Below are positions 34,271 through 46,059 of a DNA stretch of 64,000 bases, in pieces. The notes beneath the pieces were generated by a model. That model did no database searches. It was not told the DNA's origin and was given only the letters and a program-made list of their open reading frames with translations. The position numbers were made by a program, and so were the translations under genes. Each line of letters begins with the position of its first letter. The first letter of the stretch is position 1. Source of the stretch: Leucaena leucocephala (taxonomy: Eukaryota > Streptophyta > Magnoliopsida > Fabales > Fabaceae); contig CM073549.1 in the NCBI GenBank assembly GCA_037074615.1, positions 4,655,001-4,719,000 on the forward strand, read 5' to 3'.

Positions 34271-35260
34271 CCTCCTCATTCGTATGTTTGCTCCCTCAAT
34301 ACAAAGTAATCATTTGAAATACTTCCAATTTTAATGTGACTGGCTGTCAAAATAGTTAGCTTGCATTAAATAATATAATAATAAATTTAATTATTGTCAC
34401 GGTATCAAGTTATTTATACTTTGTCCAATATAATCTTCAGTTTAATTAAATAAACGAACAAATGTTTTTTTTTTATGTTTTTTAAATGCATAGATATTCT
34501 TTCTCTTTTTCTCACCTCGTGCTTATTAGCTCTCTCCGCACTTGTTTTACTCTTTAAAAGGAAAAAATTCTTTAATCAACCCTTGTTCATAGATCAGTCC
34601 TATACGAGCTCTTCTTCCTGTTTCTTTCTTTCTTCTCCTCGTTTGTTTCTCTTTCCTTTTTCCGACAATTTATTAATAATTAATTGTCCATTTTATCTTG
34701 AGTGGAGAAGAGAAATTAGTATGGCTAAAGATAATCCTCCTTTATTTAACTACTATCAGTTACATATATCAACCTTAGTTTAACTTTCGAGTATATTTTT
34801 CAAAAAATCCAACGGAGTATTAATTTATTGCATGTGCTGTGCTGGAATCTTTTTCTGATATAGCCATTTGCACGCGTGCACTGTTTTCCTCCTTTGTCCA
34901 AAATAGTATGAGCGATGCGTGTCCGCTGCGTGGAAAGTTTTTTCAAAATAAAAAATGATGAGAAAAATACAACAAAACAACCTCCCGTACAAGCTTAATC
35001 TTCGGCAGTCACCCACTCAACCCAAAGATCCAATTCGAAGTTCACCTCTCTATGGAAGATAAACAACATGCAACCACAATCAACTGTCTATACACTCCCA
35101 ATTCACTGATTACATGTTTTATTAACCAATTTTGTCTCTTGTAGCTTTGATTTTCGAAGACGCACAATCAGATATAACAAAGCTCTGTTTGTCTCTACTT
35201 GTACTAGCTGAATCGACCATTTTCTCTCTCAAGCTTCAACTTTGATCAAACCCCAACATA
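34271..35260. other. spacer with uninterpreted open frames
   Basis: It contains two short open frames (34475-34783 plus; 34825-35016 minus) without recognised motifs. Both are likely chance or repeat-derived. Confidence 0.25.
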
Positions 35261-35430
35261 CTCAACACACAGATATAGAAGAAACTGAGCGTAGAAGAAG
35301 ATTGAGGAGGCTTACCTAATTGGAAATCCACTCCTGCATGCTCGCCCCAACCTCTCTTCACCGGCGACGAACTCTGATCCTCTCACGCTCTCTCTCTCTG
35401 TGATGAGGACGATGAAGAATGAGAAATGGA
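35261..35430 (-). pseudogene. possible orphan 5' exon of an unknown gene
   Basis: On the minus strand a CT/GA-rich leader (GAGAGAGAGAGCGTGAGAGG) is followed by an ATG (about 35338) and, a few codons later, a strong splice donor (AATTAG/GTAAGCC at about 35312-35318). The composition is GC-richer than the surroundings, as for a gene's 5' UTR. The short frame after the ATG meets a TAG exactly at the donor, and no later exon was found. It may be a captured or relic leader exon. Confidence 0.3.
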
Positions 35431-36144
35431 GAAAAGAGCCGGGTGTTTTGAGTGGGAGATGAGGTTGTGCAAGTAAAAGACCATTTTGCCCCTCTATTCT
35501 GATTTTATTACCAATATAACCCTTTTTATATTTTTCTAAAACCTTTAAAAATTCCTAAAAATTAATCGTATAAGGAGTTTCTTCCTCCAATAGCTTCTAA
35601 TCCTTAAAATTTTAAAGACAAACAAAAAACTCAAACTATTTTTTTTAATTCTTCAATAACATAGGGCCTTAGATCCTAAAAAATAGGTTTTAAATTATTT
35701 AGATTTTTTTTGGAGAAATAAATTTTTCTATAATTTCTTAAATCCCTAAAATTTCAGACCATATTATAAGAAATTTGAAGTAAATATGATTATTTTTTAT
35801 ATTATGTGCACAACGTTATCAGAGCAGTATCAGGGGAGAGTCCTTTTCTTCACACTCATGTCAACAAGAGCTTAAAATAAGTGAGATTATTGTCAAGGTT
35901 AACATATATTTTGATTTTGAGTTTTTCTATTTTTAAAAATAAAATTTATACTAATTTAAATCAAACTTGATTCTCAATAAGTCCTTCTCTGTTATTCCAC
36001 GTGCTCCTGCTTGGATTAGTTTTTTTGAAAATAATTTTAAGTACGTGAGAGTACCCTCATAATCAACAAGTACAATTGTAGATTTTACAATGAGCTCACA
36101 TACAATTCATACAATCACTCTAGTTCCACACAGCTCACAATATA
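35431..36144. other. AT-rich spacer
   Basis: No gene recognised. The last ~60 bp belong to the spacer block shared with the CP5 upstream region. Confidence 0.3.
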
Positions 36145-36412
36145 TTCCTCAGTCCCTTAACATATTATCTATTTAATTAATTTAATTAAATTAAAAAATT
36201 AGTTAAATTTATTAATATGATATATTTTTTATAAAATACCCTAATCATTTTTCTTAATTCACTCCCTCTTCCTCTTACTTTATTATTGTTGAGAAAATAT
36301 CAATAATAGCAATTTAAAAAAATTAATAAATATAGAAAATATATCTTATATTTAAAATAATGATTAACTACTCAATTAGATCTTATATTAAAGGCTGGAA
36401 GAATATATTTTT
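36145..36412. mobile_element. Stowaway-like MITE (long subfamily)
   Basis: It begins ATTCCTCAGTCCCTTAACAT and ends TCTTATATTAAAGGCTGGAA, with internal CACTCCCTCTTCCTCTTACT and TATTGTTGAGAAAATATCAA. The same internal order appears at 41290-41540 and, inverted, at 15894-16160. It interrupts the duplicated protease spacer. Confidence 0.6.
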
Positions 36413-37300
36413 TATTTCTCTTCCTCCAAATACTCTCAACTTTTATTTTTATCAATGTGGATCTAAACTAGTTGACGCATTGCTGGCCCAAAGACCACAT
36501 CCATAATATTTTACATGAAGATTCTTGTCAACTTCAAAGTACTAAACCAAAGGAACAGTGAACCGCATAGGATTAACTAACTTTCATTATAACGTGATAA
36601 TTAATTAGCATTTATTAAGAGAATCCAAATCAGTGAAGAAGCGAGTTATTCTCTAACACAATCCTATGCGGTGGACACTGATCCGTTGGTTTATGGATTA
36701 TAAAGTCAGTCATGTTAAAAATAAAATATTGCGCAGGTTTAAAATATGTAATTTGTTAGTAGTTTCCAAGCAGATTGGATTTAATGGATTTATTATTAAA
36801 TGAATAAGTAGGTTTGATTTGAATTCAGAAAAATAGAAAAGCAGAAGTTCAAATTTAGTTGGTCAGTTTAAGTTAAAATATTTCATATAACAAAAGAAAA
36901 GTTGATAAATTTAGAATTAATGTGGTAAAATATCAAAATTTACTCTTCCACTCTTCGTACAGCTTAGATAGTTCCGTCAACACCTAGCAATTGTGTTATT
37001 TGAAATATTGCTATGCTCGTGAAAATAGTAAACTTGCAATTCAATAATAAAATGACAAGTCATTAAAGATTTCTTTTGCTTAAATCTGACATGACTGAAT
37101 CATTGAAGATTTACAAGTCATTAATCTGATATGATTTTATATTTTATTTTTATTTAATGCTAGTAGTTGTCATGATTTAAGGGATATACACACGATCATA
37201 GGGTCATTGTATCATCCCTCCTATTTTATGTAGAACAGGCTCTAGTAATTCTATTTTTTATTTTTATATTTGGAATATTTCAAACATCTAGCTTAATTCA
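36413..37300. other. duplicated protease spacer, continued
   Basis: It contains the rest of the block shared with 30530-31260 (to about 36860) and then AT-rich sequence with no gene seen. Confidence 0.4.
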
Positions 37301-37305
37301 TTTTT

Positions 37306-37497
37306 TTTATACAAAACTTTTTGGAAAGGGGTTGGGCTCACCCATGATTCAAAGGCAGGACGAAGTCTTCCTTACTCCCAGGCGATACTAATGTCGGACA
37401 GGGCGAGCTGTCAATTACCCTCTGGCGTAAACCTAGGCACCCAGGAACTAGGATGCCTTCCCAAACGCTTTGACTGGAACCACAATAAAGTGGTACT
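37306..37497 (-). mobile_element. SINE-like dispersed repeat X, copy 1
   Basis: On the minus strand: GTGGTTCCAGTCAAAGCG, GCATCCTAGTTCCTGGGTGC, CTAGGTTTACGCCAGAGGG, TAATTGACAGCTCGCCCTGT, then GACTTCGTCCTGCCTTTGA, and an end with CCTTTCCAAAAAGTTTTGTA and an A tail. An inverted copy lies at 55531-55715 and a decayed one at 60787-60950. The A tail and size fit a SINE, but I could not identify clear A/B boxes. Confidence 0.65.
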
Positions 37498-37524
37498 ACC
37501 CAAATGCCCCATCTAGCTTACTTA

Positions 37525-37715
37525 GTTTTTTTGTTGTTGCTCACCTGGTTCACCGAAACTTTGCCCCGACTACATCCAAATCCGACCCGCGTCGCGTACC
37601 TAGCTATGGTGGATGAATCTCCCAATGGGCATTTTCTGCATACACTAAGGCTCAAACTCGAGACCTCGCTTAAATGATACCGAATTATTTACCACTCGAA
37701 CCAATCCCCGTTGGT
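37525..37715 (-). mobile_element. tRNA-derived SINE, family 2, with perfect 13-bp target duplication
   Basis: On the minus strand it starts AACCAACGGGGAT, has an A box TGGTTCGAGTGG and a B-box-like CTCGAGTTTGAGCC, then the body (CGACGCGGGTCGGATTTGG, ATGTAGTCGGGGCAAAGTTT) and an A-rich end (CAACAACAAAAAAAC). TCTAGCTTACTTA flanks it at 37512-37524 and 37716-37728, identically. A 3' part of the same family sits at 45332-45397. Confidence 0.92.
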
Positions 37716-37728
37716 TCTAGCTTACTTA

Positions 37729-40170
37729 TTTACTTGTACCACTTGAGCTATCTAGCCCAACGTAGCCCAATTTCATATAGGTTAAATTTGGGCTTGGCAA
37801 AGGCAAAGTTGTGCATTTTTTTGGGCTCTACTTGATATAAATCAGGCTTAGTTCATCTCTATTTTTTTCTCTTAACACATATATCTTTCTATTAGAGATA
37901 ATTATATTTAAGATAATATCAGGTATTAAATATAGACACCTCTTCAAACAAAGATTTAAACATTGATTCAACATATTATAAGATATTAGCCCCTTCAGCT
38001 AGGACTCATCTCCCGTTAGTTATCTCTATCGTTAATTGTATAATTCAAAACTAATATAGCGAACATACTCAATTTGTGTCAGATATAGGGCGTTTTTACT
38101 CAATGCACACTCTTCAAGAGAAATAGTTGGGTGATCAAAATTTCAAAATTTTCCAACTTCATCTCTACTCTTTAATTATTTATTTTCAATAAGAAGCAAG
38201 TAATTTTAATATACACCTAGGGACTTTAGGGGGAAATACGTTCCTTAGACTTAAAATTATGTAAATTAGTGCCTTATATATTGAAACATAGGATTTTCAT
38301 AAAATATCTTATATTTGAAACACAGGTAGCACATAGATTTTATTTAAAAATTATATTTTGGCACATTCATCTCAATCAATTAGGTAATTTGTTCAACAGT
38401 TTGAATTGACCATCATTTGAAAAGTTGCAATTTGTAAGCTGGTTCACACTTTCATAACAATTCAAGAAATATGTTAAAAAAATATGAAAATCCTAGAGCC
38501 TCAAACTGACGAACTGATTCATAGTATAGCTAAGTTATGGTTTGGATATTAATACTTGTGTCTGTCCCACTCCCACGTGAATAAAATTTTAAGATTATAG
38601 TTGCCATTTATAAGACCAATCAGTTAAAAATATTGATCCATGTTTCAATTCAATTTGAATTAACTTATATATATAAATAGCTACAATTTGTAACCTTCAC
38701 TATCAATCTGAATCTATCATGACAATTCAAAAGGCTATAAAACAAACATACTTGAAAACCGTTCAGTTCGAACCCAACGAATCAGTCCATCTCATAGGAT
38801 AATTCCCCATGAAAACACGCTTGTTGTAAGTTTTTAGGTTTAATGGCATTTGGATTATCTTAATAAATGCTAATTAATTTTGATAAGCTTACAGTTTTGT
38901 ACGGATGAAGATTTATTAATGGTATTTTTTTTTGGCATTTGGATTATCTTGTGGTCGTCACGAATGCATATAGTTGATCCATAATAACAAGAAAACGACG
39001 TCACATCGATTCGAATCATAATAAAATAATTATTTTTCACAAACTATCAAATTGAAGTACCAAAAATCTGATAAGTCGTAACTCGTTAGACGATAAAACC
39101 AAGCAATTTGTCATTTAAAATGCTTGTTTTAATGAGATTAACTGTCAAAATAGTTCACTTGTGTTTTAATAACAAATAAAAAAAATTAGATATTAACATA
39201 ATAACACTTTTGAAAACAGGTGAAACTTTAAATGTACAAATAATATACTTATATATATTATTTATGTTTTTTACACCTTATATTTTCACATTATAGACTA
39301 TTTTGATTAAAAAGTGTATAAATGATATGATACTTGACCCAAAGAAAAATTAGACACTCCTCCTCCAAGATATTTATATACATATGTATGTATATGATAT
39401 TACAAAACCTACTATTTATATTTGAACCTAAGGTTTCTTCTAAATAAGATGCTAAATCAAAACTTCGACAACTAACTAAAACATGTTAAAGATAATATTA
39501 TTTCTTCTAATAAGGATATAACTCATCATGTCGTATGTTTCTTATAAATTTGCTTTGCAATGACGTAAAAAAAGTTTTAATTGAATTATATGAAGATTAT
39601 GCATATAGAGGGATGGATGGTTTTTTTTTTTTTGTAAATTGAATTATGGGAGGGATCACTTTGATGTTTTTGTACACCTAATAGAGTATTATTAACACAT
39701 TTTTTGTTTTTGTTGTTTGTTATACCTTTTTAGTTTGAAAATGTCAACAATTAGATTTTTCTTATACTATTTTCTGGATTCTATTATCAAGTATCTAGTT
39801 TCGGTGTTTACGGTCTTATACTATTAGACTAATTCTACGTTGGTGTCAATAATTAGTTAAATATTAGAAAATTGATTATTTTTCAGGGCTCACGAATTCT
39901 GGGAATCGTCCGATCTACCTTGGAGATTCCGTACAAATTAAATATATTTCATTTAAGAACCTAGATGGTTGGATATAAATATAATAAGTATGAACATTTT
40001 AAAATTTGTGTTGTATATGTAAGGATGATATATTTGTTTATTTGTATAAAAATTGAGGATTATATTTATTTTTAAATAAGGGGCAGTGGCTCTCTCTCTA
40101 TATATAGGGTAATAATGCTATGCAAGAACCACAACCCAAACGCTTGATATCTATCACCTTTTATGGCAAA
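37729..40170. other. AT-rich spacer before CP6
   Basis: No protein-coding gene recognised. A short block (about 38835-38960) repeats a TTTGGATTATCTT phrase. The CP6 leader with CTATATATAG (about 40099-40109) and the conserved CAACCCAAACGCTTGATATC box (about 40133-40152) occupies the last ~80 bp. Confidence 0.35.
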
Positions 40171-40919
40171 ATGAGTTCTCTAATTACTAATGAAAATTTC
40201 ATTTCGAATCTAGATTTGGACAAATTCACTTCTGAGAAGGAAATCTTTGAACTATTTGAAATGTGGAAGAACGGCGATTGATCGGGACTACCAAACCCTA
40301 GAAGAGGAGGTGATGAGATTTCAAATTTTCAAAAACAATTTAAAGAATGTCCAAGAGGAAAATGCAAAAGGAAAGTCACCTTACCATTATCGTCTTGGCT
40401 TGAACCAGTTTTCCGATATGAGTTATGAAGAATTCAGCAAAATCTACTTACGTGAGACAAAGGCGCCCAATATCGAAAGCAACATTGGCAATAAGGTGTT
40501 CAATGATGAATCCTGTGATTCACCTTCTTCCTGGGATTGGATTTCAAGAGGAGCTGTAACTAAAGTTAAAAACCAAGGCAAATGAGGTTAGTTTGAATTG
40601 ACTACTGTGCTTTTTTTTTTTTTATTTAATAGACAAAAGCATAAAGCAAATCAAAATCATTTTTACAGGTTCTTGTTGGGCATTCTCAGCAACTGGAGCC
40701 ATTGAAGGATTAACTAAAATTAATACAAAACATCTTCTGTCTCTTTCTGAACAACAACTCGTATCTTGTGATCCCTACGACTCTGGTTGTGAAGGAGGGT
40801 TCTTCTGTAACGCATTTGAATATGTCATACAAAATCGTGGTATTGCCACTGAAAGAGATTATCCATATACAGCTACAGATAGTCCCTGCGATCACACAAG
40901 GGTGAGTGCGTATACTTTT

Positions 40920-40922
<3 letters not shown>

Positions 40923-40965
<43 letters not shown>
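40923..40965. repeat. (TA)n microsatellite in CP6 intron 2
   Basis: Pure TA tract of about 21 units. Confidence 0.95.
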
Positions 40966-40966
<1 letters not shown>

Positions 40967-41289
40967 CTTCTGTCAACACTGGTTTTACATTTTTTTTTTA
41001 ATTTTGAAACAGGAAAAGATGATATCTGCTACTATTGAGGACTATGTTTGTTGGACGAAACCTATACCAGAAGAAGCTCTCCTTTTTTCTGTATATACAC
41101 AGCCTATTAGTGTTGCAATATATGCAAGCCCACACTTTCAGTCCTCGAAAGCGTAAATCATCTATTCAATTCAATTTCTAATATCACACGCCCGCGCGCA
41201 CAGATATATACATATATAATATTAACAAGAATTGGCGCCATTCATTACTGCATATGACGGTTCTAAAGTCACTTATTCAACAATTTTTT

Positions 41290-41540
41290 TAAATATTACA
41301 CCTATTTAAATAATTTGATTAGATTAAAGAAGATAATTAAATTAATATAACATATTTTTTCCAAAATAGCCTAATTATTTTGTTTAAATCCCTACCTTCC
41401 TCTCTTATTTGATTATTGCTGAGAGAGTATCAATAGGGATAAATTAAAAAAATTGATAAATATAAAAAATATGTCTTATATTTATAATTAAGATTAATTT
41501 CTAAATTTGGTCCTATATTAAGGACAGAAGGAGGAGTACG
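41290..41540. mobile_element. Stowaway-like MITE in CP6 intron 3
   Basis: It contains CCCTACCTTCCTCTCTTATT and ATTATTGCTGAGAGAGTATC and ends with CCTATATTAAGGACAGAAGG-AGGAGTA, the same order as in 36145-36412. Confidence 0.6.
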
Positions 41541-42053
41541 TTCTTTTCTTTTCTTTTATGGCTTTGCTATGGTATTTTTAGTTTTCATGTTTTTCTTATG
41601 TTTCATGTCCCCTTTAAGGTAGGGGAAAAGTTATTCTAGTTAACTAAAAATATAAATTAATTTATTGATGGTTGATTTGTAATTAGATTATTGTTTTATT
41701 CATGGGATCATCTATCATGTCATACCTCACCCACGTTATATTTCATCATAATTTTTAAAGTTAAAAGATGTTTTATTTGACAGGGAATATTTACTGGGGA
41801 CGATTGCTCATCTCTTGGTTAATGTAAAGTTAACCATACTGTATTAATTGTGGGATATGGTTCATCAACCGATGGTCAAGATTACTGGATTGCCAAAAAC
41901 TCATGGGGAACCAAACGGGGGATGGGTGGTTACATCTGGATCCAAAGAAACACCAGTACTACCCAAGGAGTATGTAATATGAATTGTTATGGTGGTTACC
42001 CAATCAAAGAGAACAAAACGGCACCACTTTTGAAGCTTCATTCCTCTTCATGA

Positions 42054-42545
42054 AGCCCACCTATACAGCAATAGTTAAAAAAGAAGTACGTGTTGGACAT
42101 CATGATCCTTGCACACTATATATATGTATTTGGTATAAATAAATGGCAAAAGATTTGCCTTTGAATAAAGCTTATGTAAAAGCCTTGGTTATAAATAAAA
42201 GTTGTGTTTGTACTTCAACGTAACTTTTGTTCTTTACAATGAATTAGGGCTATCTGTTGCACTGAGAAAACAAAAAGATCTAGACATATTGCATCAGCAA
42301 TCCAATGAATGTCATGTAAAATTATACTACTAAATAAATCAATTAATTATAACTAATATAAGAGATTATTGATTAATTTAAGTAGATTAATAAATATATA
42401 ATATAAATTTGTCTTAATGAGTTATATTTGGTCATAATTAACTGTTTTATTTAATTTTTTTAAAAATAAAAAAATTCACTAACTCTTATATTAAAGATAC
42501 ATTGGAGTAAATGTTCTAACCCACCATAATTGCTTACGGGATATC
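42054..42545. other. CP6 3' flank with short Stowaway-like MITE
   Basis: The 3' flank (TATTTGGTATAAATAAATGG, AATAAAGCTTATGTAAAAGC, GTACTTCAACGTAACTTTTG) is duplicated at 44400-44560. A short MITE occupies about 42330-42496. Confidence 0.55.
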
Positions 42546-43080
42546 CCAAATTATAGATGTCATGTCACAATCGGAGAATCCCAACAAATCTCTTTCTCCC
42601 CACTTTTTCCTCTCGCAATGTTCAGAGGAAGAGCCAGAAAGTGCGTAAGAAGAAAAAAGTTGTGAGGTTATATGAAACTTTCTCTCATTGGATTCTCTTT
42701 CTTCTTCCTTTCCATTCTACTCTCATGAGTCTCCCTTCCCTTTCGTCTCTCTTTTCTGCATATTTCCTTTTATTTGTATAACAACTTCATTATTATATTT
42801 CAAATTCAACTTCAACTTCAAATTGCCTCTCCTGATCTCCCGCTTCACTCCTTCAGCCGCTCAAATTTCAAATTCAAAATTCAAATCCAAAACTTCACCT
42901 CTCATTTCTCTATGTACTCCACTTTGTATGGCTTCAAATATGCTTGGGCTTTCGTCCTGTTGAAAATCGTGAAAGAGAGTGGCTTCAACTTAAATGTAAC
43001 TCAAACGGCTCTGATGAACACTGAGCATATATCAGGTTTTGCAAAAATCTTTCCTTCAAAGTTTTGCTTGTAGAAGATTA
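42546..43080 (+). other. GC-richer coding-like patch, unrecognised
   Basis: Several overlapping open frames (42557-42781, 42688-42963, 42774-43073) in CT-rich sequence contain short TTCAA/TTCAAATT repeats around 42800-42900. The composition resembles a plant 5' UTR plus first exon, but no domain is recognised and no clear start or donor can be chosen. Confidence 0.2.
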
Positions 43081-44084
43081 GTAAATATTTGGATATTTTG
43101 TTATTATAGTTATTCTCCAGATTCATTGACTGTTATAAGTTTCCGTTGTGTTTTTTAATGATCAAATATGTCATACATTGTTGTAATTCTTTATGCTTAA
43201 GCTGGACACAAGTGTAATGAATATGTAATCCTTTGAGTGCAACTTTCTATAGCAGAGCTGGAAATAAGTTAATAAGTTCTGTGTGGACCAATAACAAAAT
43301 TTTTTTTCCCTTCATCAATCAACAAATATATTTTACATTGTCGTAATTTTTAATTCAACTCCAGATTGCAATCGACCTTGTCAGAAGCTTGGTCTGACGT
43401 GTTTTTTCAACTTGATCAATAATTAATCCTCTAACACTAAGTTAATTTCATTTTTATATATAAATCATTGTTTCTGTGCAAAAAAAATGTATTTTGCATG
43501 AACAACCAATTTGGAATGATTAAATTTTATCATCTGAGGTATATATGTGTTTGATTCTCTGCAAAAATATATTCTATGCTTCTGTTCTACATGTTATTTT
43601 AATTTTTTTTTTCAAACGGAAGCATTCTTAGGTTGTACGTTGCTTGAAAACGTTAATTAATCAGCTGGATATAATTAATCTACAGCAATATAATTTATCT
43701 TATATTTCCTTCTTTTTGTTCTGTCTCCCTTCCTTCTTTTTACAAAATGATTAGAACTAAAATCCATTTGACTCTTGTATGATATGAAGCGTTTAATTGT
43801 CGACTCTGATTTCTTTGATTAAATTAAGGTAACATTGTTAAATTCCTTCCAATGTTTAATATCTTAAATGCTTGATATTTATAATTCCATTTTTCTTATA
43901 TCTATATATGGGAACAAGAATTTTTTTTTTTTTTTTGCTTTGTCAGCCTCTTTATTTATTTTTAATTAAAGAGGTAAAAATCAATAATCTGAGATTACCC
44001 GTGACATTGAACCCATTACTTTTTATTTATAGGAGAGTTTTTATGCCATAAAAAACTACTAGGCCATGGCCAATTATTTTTATT
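43081..44084. other. AT-rich spacer
   Basis: No gene recognised. Confidence 0.3.
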
Positions 44085-44560
44085 TTTACTGTGGTATCGT
44101 ATTTTTTTTGTTTTTATTTTTTTCTAGTTTAAATAACATCTATGGTAGGGGGCAAGTAGTTCTTTTATATAACTTAAATTATAAATTAATTTATTGACAA
44201 TTTATTTGCAATTTAATGATTGGAAGTTCATGGGGTCATTTATCATTCTATTTTTAAAGTTAAAAGATTTTTTTTTTCAATGGATGTATTGCAAAGAATT
44301 CTTGGGGTCGAGATTCACTTGAAGATAATTAAATATTTATATCTTAATGAAAAGAAATAATGATTTTGTTGTAGGAATGGGGAGCACGAACTTATTAGAG
44401 TTATACAATAGATGCTGGACATTCTGAACCTTACATACTATTTATATGTTATAAATAAATGTAGATTATTTTCTTTTAAATAAAGCTTACGAAAATTAGT
44501 TATCATAAATAAAAGATGTGCTCGTGCTTCAACTTTTGTTCTTCAAAATATTGCACTTAG
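44085..44560 (+). pseudogene. CP6': 3'-end duplicate (intron 3 + exon 4 remnant) of CP6
   Basis: 44085-44280 matches CP6 intron 3 (41565-41780): GGTATCGTATTTTT, GGTAGGGG.AA..AGTT, TATAAATTAATTTATTGA, ATGGG.TCAT.TATCAT, TTAAAAGAT. After a small remnant of exon 4 (ATTGCAAAGAATTCTTGGGG, the degenerate AKNSWG codons) the match resumes in the 3' flank (AATAAAGCTTA, ATAAATAAAAG.TGTG, CTTCAACTTTTGTTCTT). Most of exon 4 is deleted. It extends the array beyond CP6 and is clearly dead. Confidence 0.8.
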
Positions 44561-45330
44561 AAAATACCTTGTAACCTATTGGTATGAAAAATCTCTTGTA
44601 AATAAGATATCTCGGGCCAAATCTTGTCTTAAGCCTATAGTGCATGGCCTTTTAATTTAAAAAAAAAACTAATGCATTGAGAACATATAAATAGGGATTA
44701 ACATAGAGTTAGATTTAACGGTGTAAAATTTAATTAGATCATTCTAGTTTCGAGTTCGATAGAAGAGATACCTATACTAGAAATGTTAACCAATAATCCT
44801 GAAACTAAAATATCTGGTAATAGAATTCAGTTATACTACCTTTTTAAAAAAAGAAGTAAGCATTCAATACCCTACTATTTGGGTAGGTAACTTCATGGGA
44901 TTGAGGAAATAACCTCCTTAATGATGATTCTCATGCATCCATGATCAGTTTCACCCTTTCTACTTTTGGAAGAATAAATAATTTCTCATTTGTAAAAGGA
45001 AGAAAAGATGTCACTCGCACCAAAATTACCACTTTGGAATGAATCCTAAGACGATTTTTTTTTTATAGAAACCAAGCGATATTCTATAGTTAATAGTTTA
45101 TAAATTAATTCTCATAAAATATAGAGATTATCAAAATGAGTTTTGTATTTCCTAACAAAATTTAAGATGATGATTGGCATTTGCTAGAAATGTTGATAAT
45201 TGGACTATTATATCTAGATTTCAAATACTCATCGTTTTTTTTTTAAATACTCATATCATCTTGAATGAATGAATCCAAATGGTTTGGCACTTGGCAAATA
45301 AGAACGTGTCTGTCTCCTCAAGTAGGCCTT
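44561..45330. other. spacer, nothing recognised
   Basis: AT-rich, with no supported features. Confidence 0.3.
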
Positions 45331-45331
45331 T

Positions 45332-45397
45332 TTCTTTTTGTCCACCCGATTCATCGAAACTTTGCCCCGACTACATCCAGATCCGACCCGCGTCAAG
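45332..45397 (-). mobile_element. SINE family 2, 3' fragment
   Basis: CGAAACTTTGCCCCGACTAC followed by ATCCAGATCCGACCCGCGTC matches the body of the SINE at 37525-37715 with one mismatch. The 5' tRNA-like half is absent, so it is a 5'-truncated or decayed copy. Confidence 0.75.
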
Positions 45398-45459
45398 TAG
45401 GTCTTATTAAGACCACTTTTTTTTTTTTTTGATACAATATTAAGACCACTTTTGGGATG

Positions 45460-46055
45460 GGATGTGAGCTTATTATCTGGCTTCTTAGCCTAGTTATTAT
45501 CTGGCTTCTTAGCCCATCCTAGCCCATCACGGCCCTTGGGAGACAATCTACACTTTGCATGTTGACCTATATTCTGAGGATACAGATCCCCTCAGAAACG
45601 TCTCTCTCCTCATCTCTCATAATCACTTATCTCTTTACATTTTCCTTGCCTTTTTCTCTCTTTGCTTCTCTCTGTTGCATTTTAAATTTTTTTAAAAATG
45701 TGTATTTTTTTTAAAATTTTCCTTAAAAAAACTGTTTTAAAAACACTTTTTTTTGGCAATTTGGGCAACGGAGGGAAGTAAAGAGAGAAGAAGACAAAAC
45801 AAAGGCAAAGAGATGAGGGATTATGAGGAATGAAGAGAGAGGCGCTTCTGAAAGGATCTGGTTATATTTTGACTTTAACAGGGATTACTAGTTTCTTATA
45901 ACGTGATGAATCAATATTTAAATTCACATTAAAATATATACTTATATTTAATGCTTGATAGTGTCTTCGATAAAAAAAATGAATCTATATTATTAGAAAA
46001 TACTAACAGTTGAATTTACTCAGAATAATTTATGCATTTTGTCAATTTAATGGGA
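45460..46055. other. spacer with small direct repeat
   Basis: TTATTATCTGGCTTCTTAGCC occurs twice at about 45469-45515. The rest, including a long palindromic-looking T/A run near 45690-45750, has no recognised gene. Confidence 0.4.
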
Positions 46056-46059
46056 TTTT

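Larger units (their letters stand above)
40171..42053 (+). pseudogene. CP6: multiply disrupted P34-like cysteine protease
   Basis: The homologous exons are 40171-40586, 40669-40901, 41013-41152 and 41784-42053. Five lesions are visible. The signal peptide core is deleted: MSSLITN runs straight into NFISNLDLDKFTSE. One base is inserted near 40270 (AAGAACGGCGATT, where CP5 has AAGAAAGAGATT), shifting the propeptide frame. The Cys codon before the catalytic block is TGA (40583-40585; CP2 and CP7 have TGT). Exon 3 lacks one base at its donor (AAAGC/GTAAAT). A TAA lies at 41820-41822, nine codons before the catalytic-His block. The catalytic blocks themselves survive (SCWAFSATGA, NHTVLIVGYGS, AKNSWG). 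GT-AG borders are kept. The C terminus is YPIKENKTAPLL. Confidence 0.9.

Noticed and set aside
40710..40979. Minus-strand open frame with (YI)n
   Set aside because: Caused by the TA microsatellite and antisense to CP6 exon 2.
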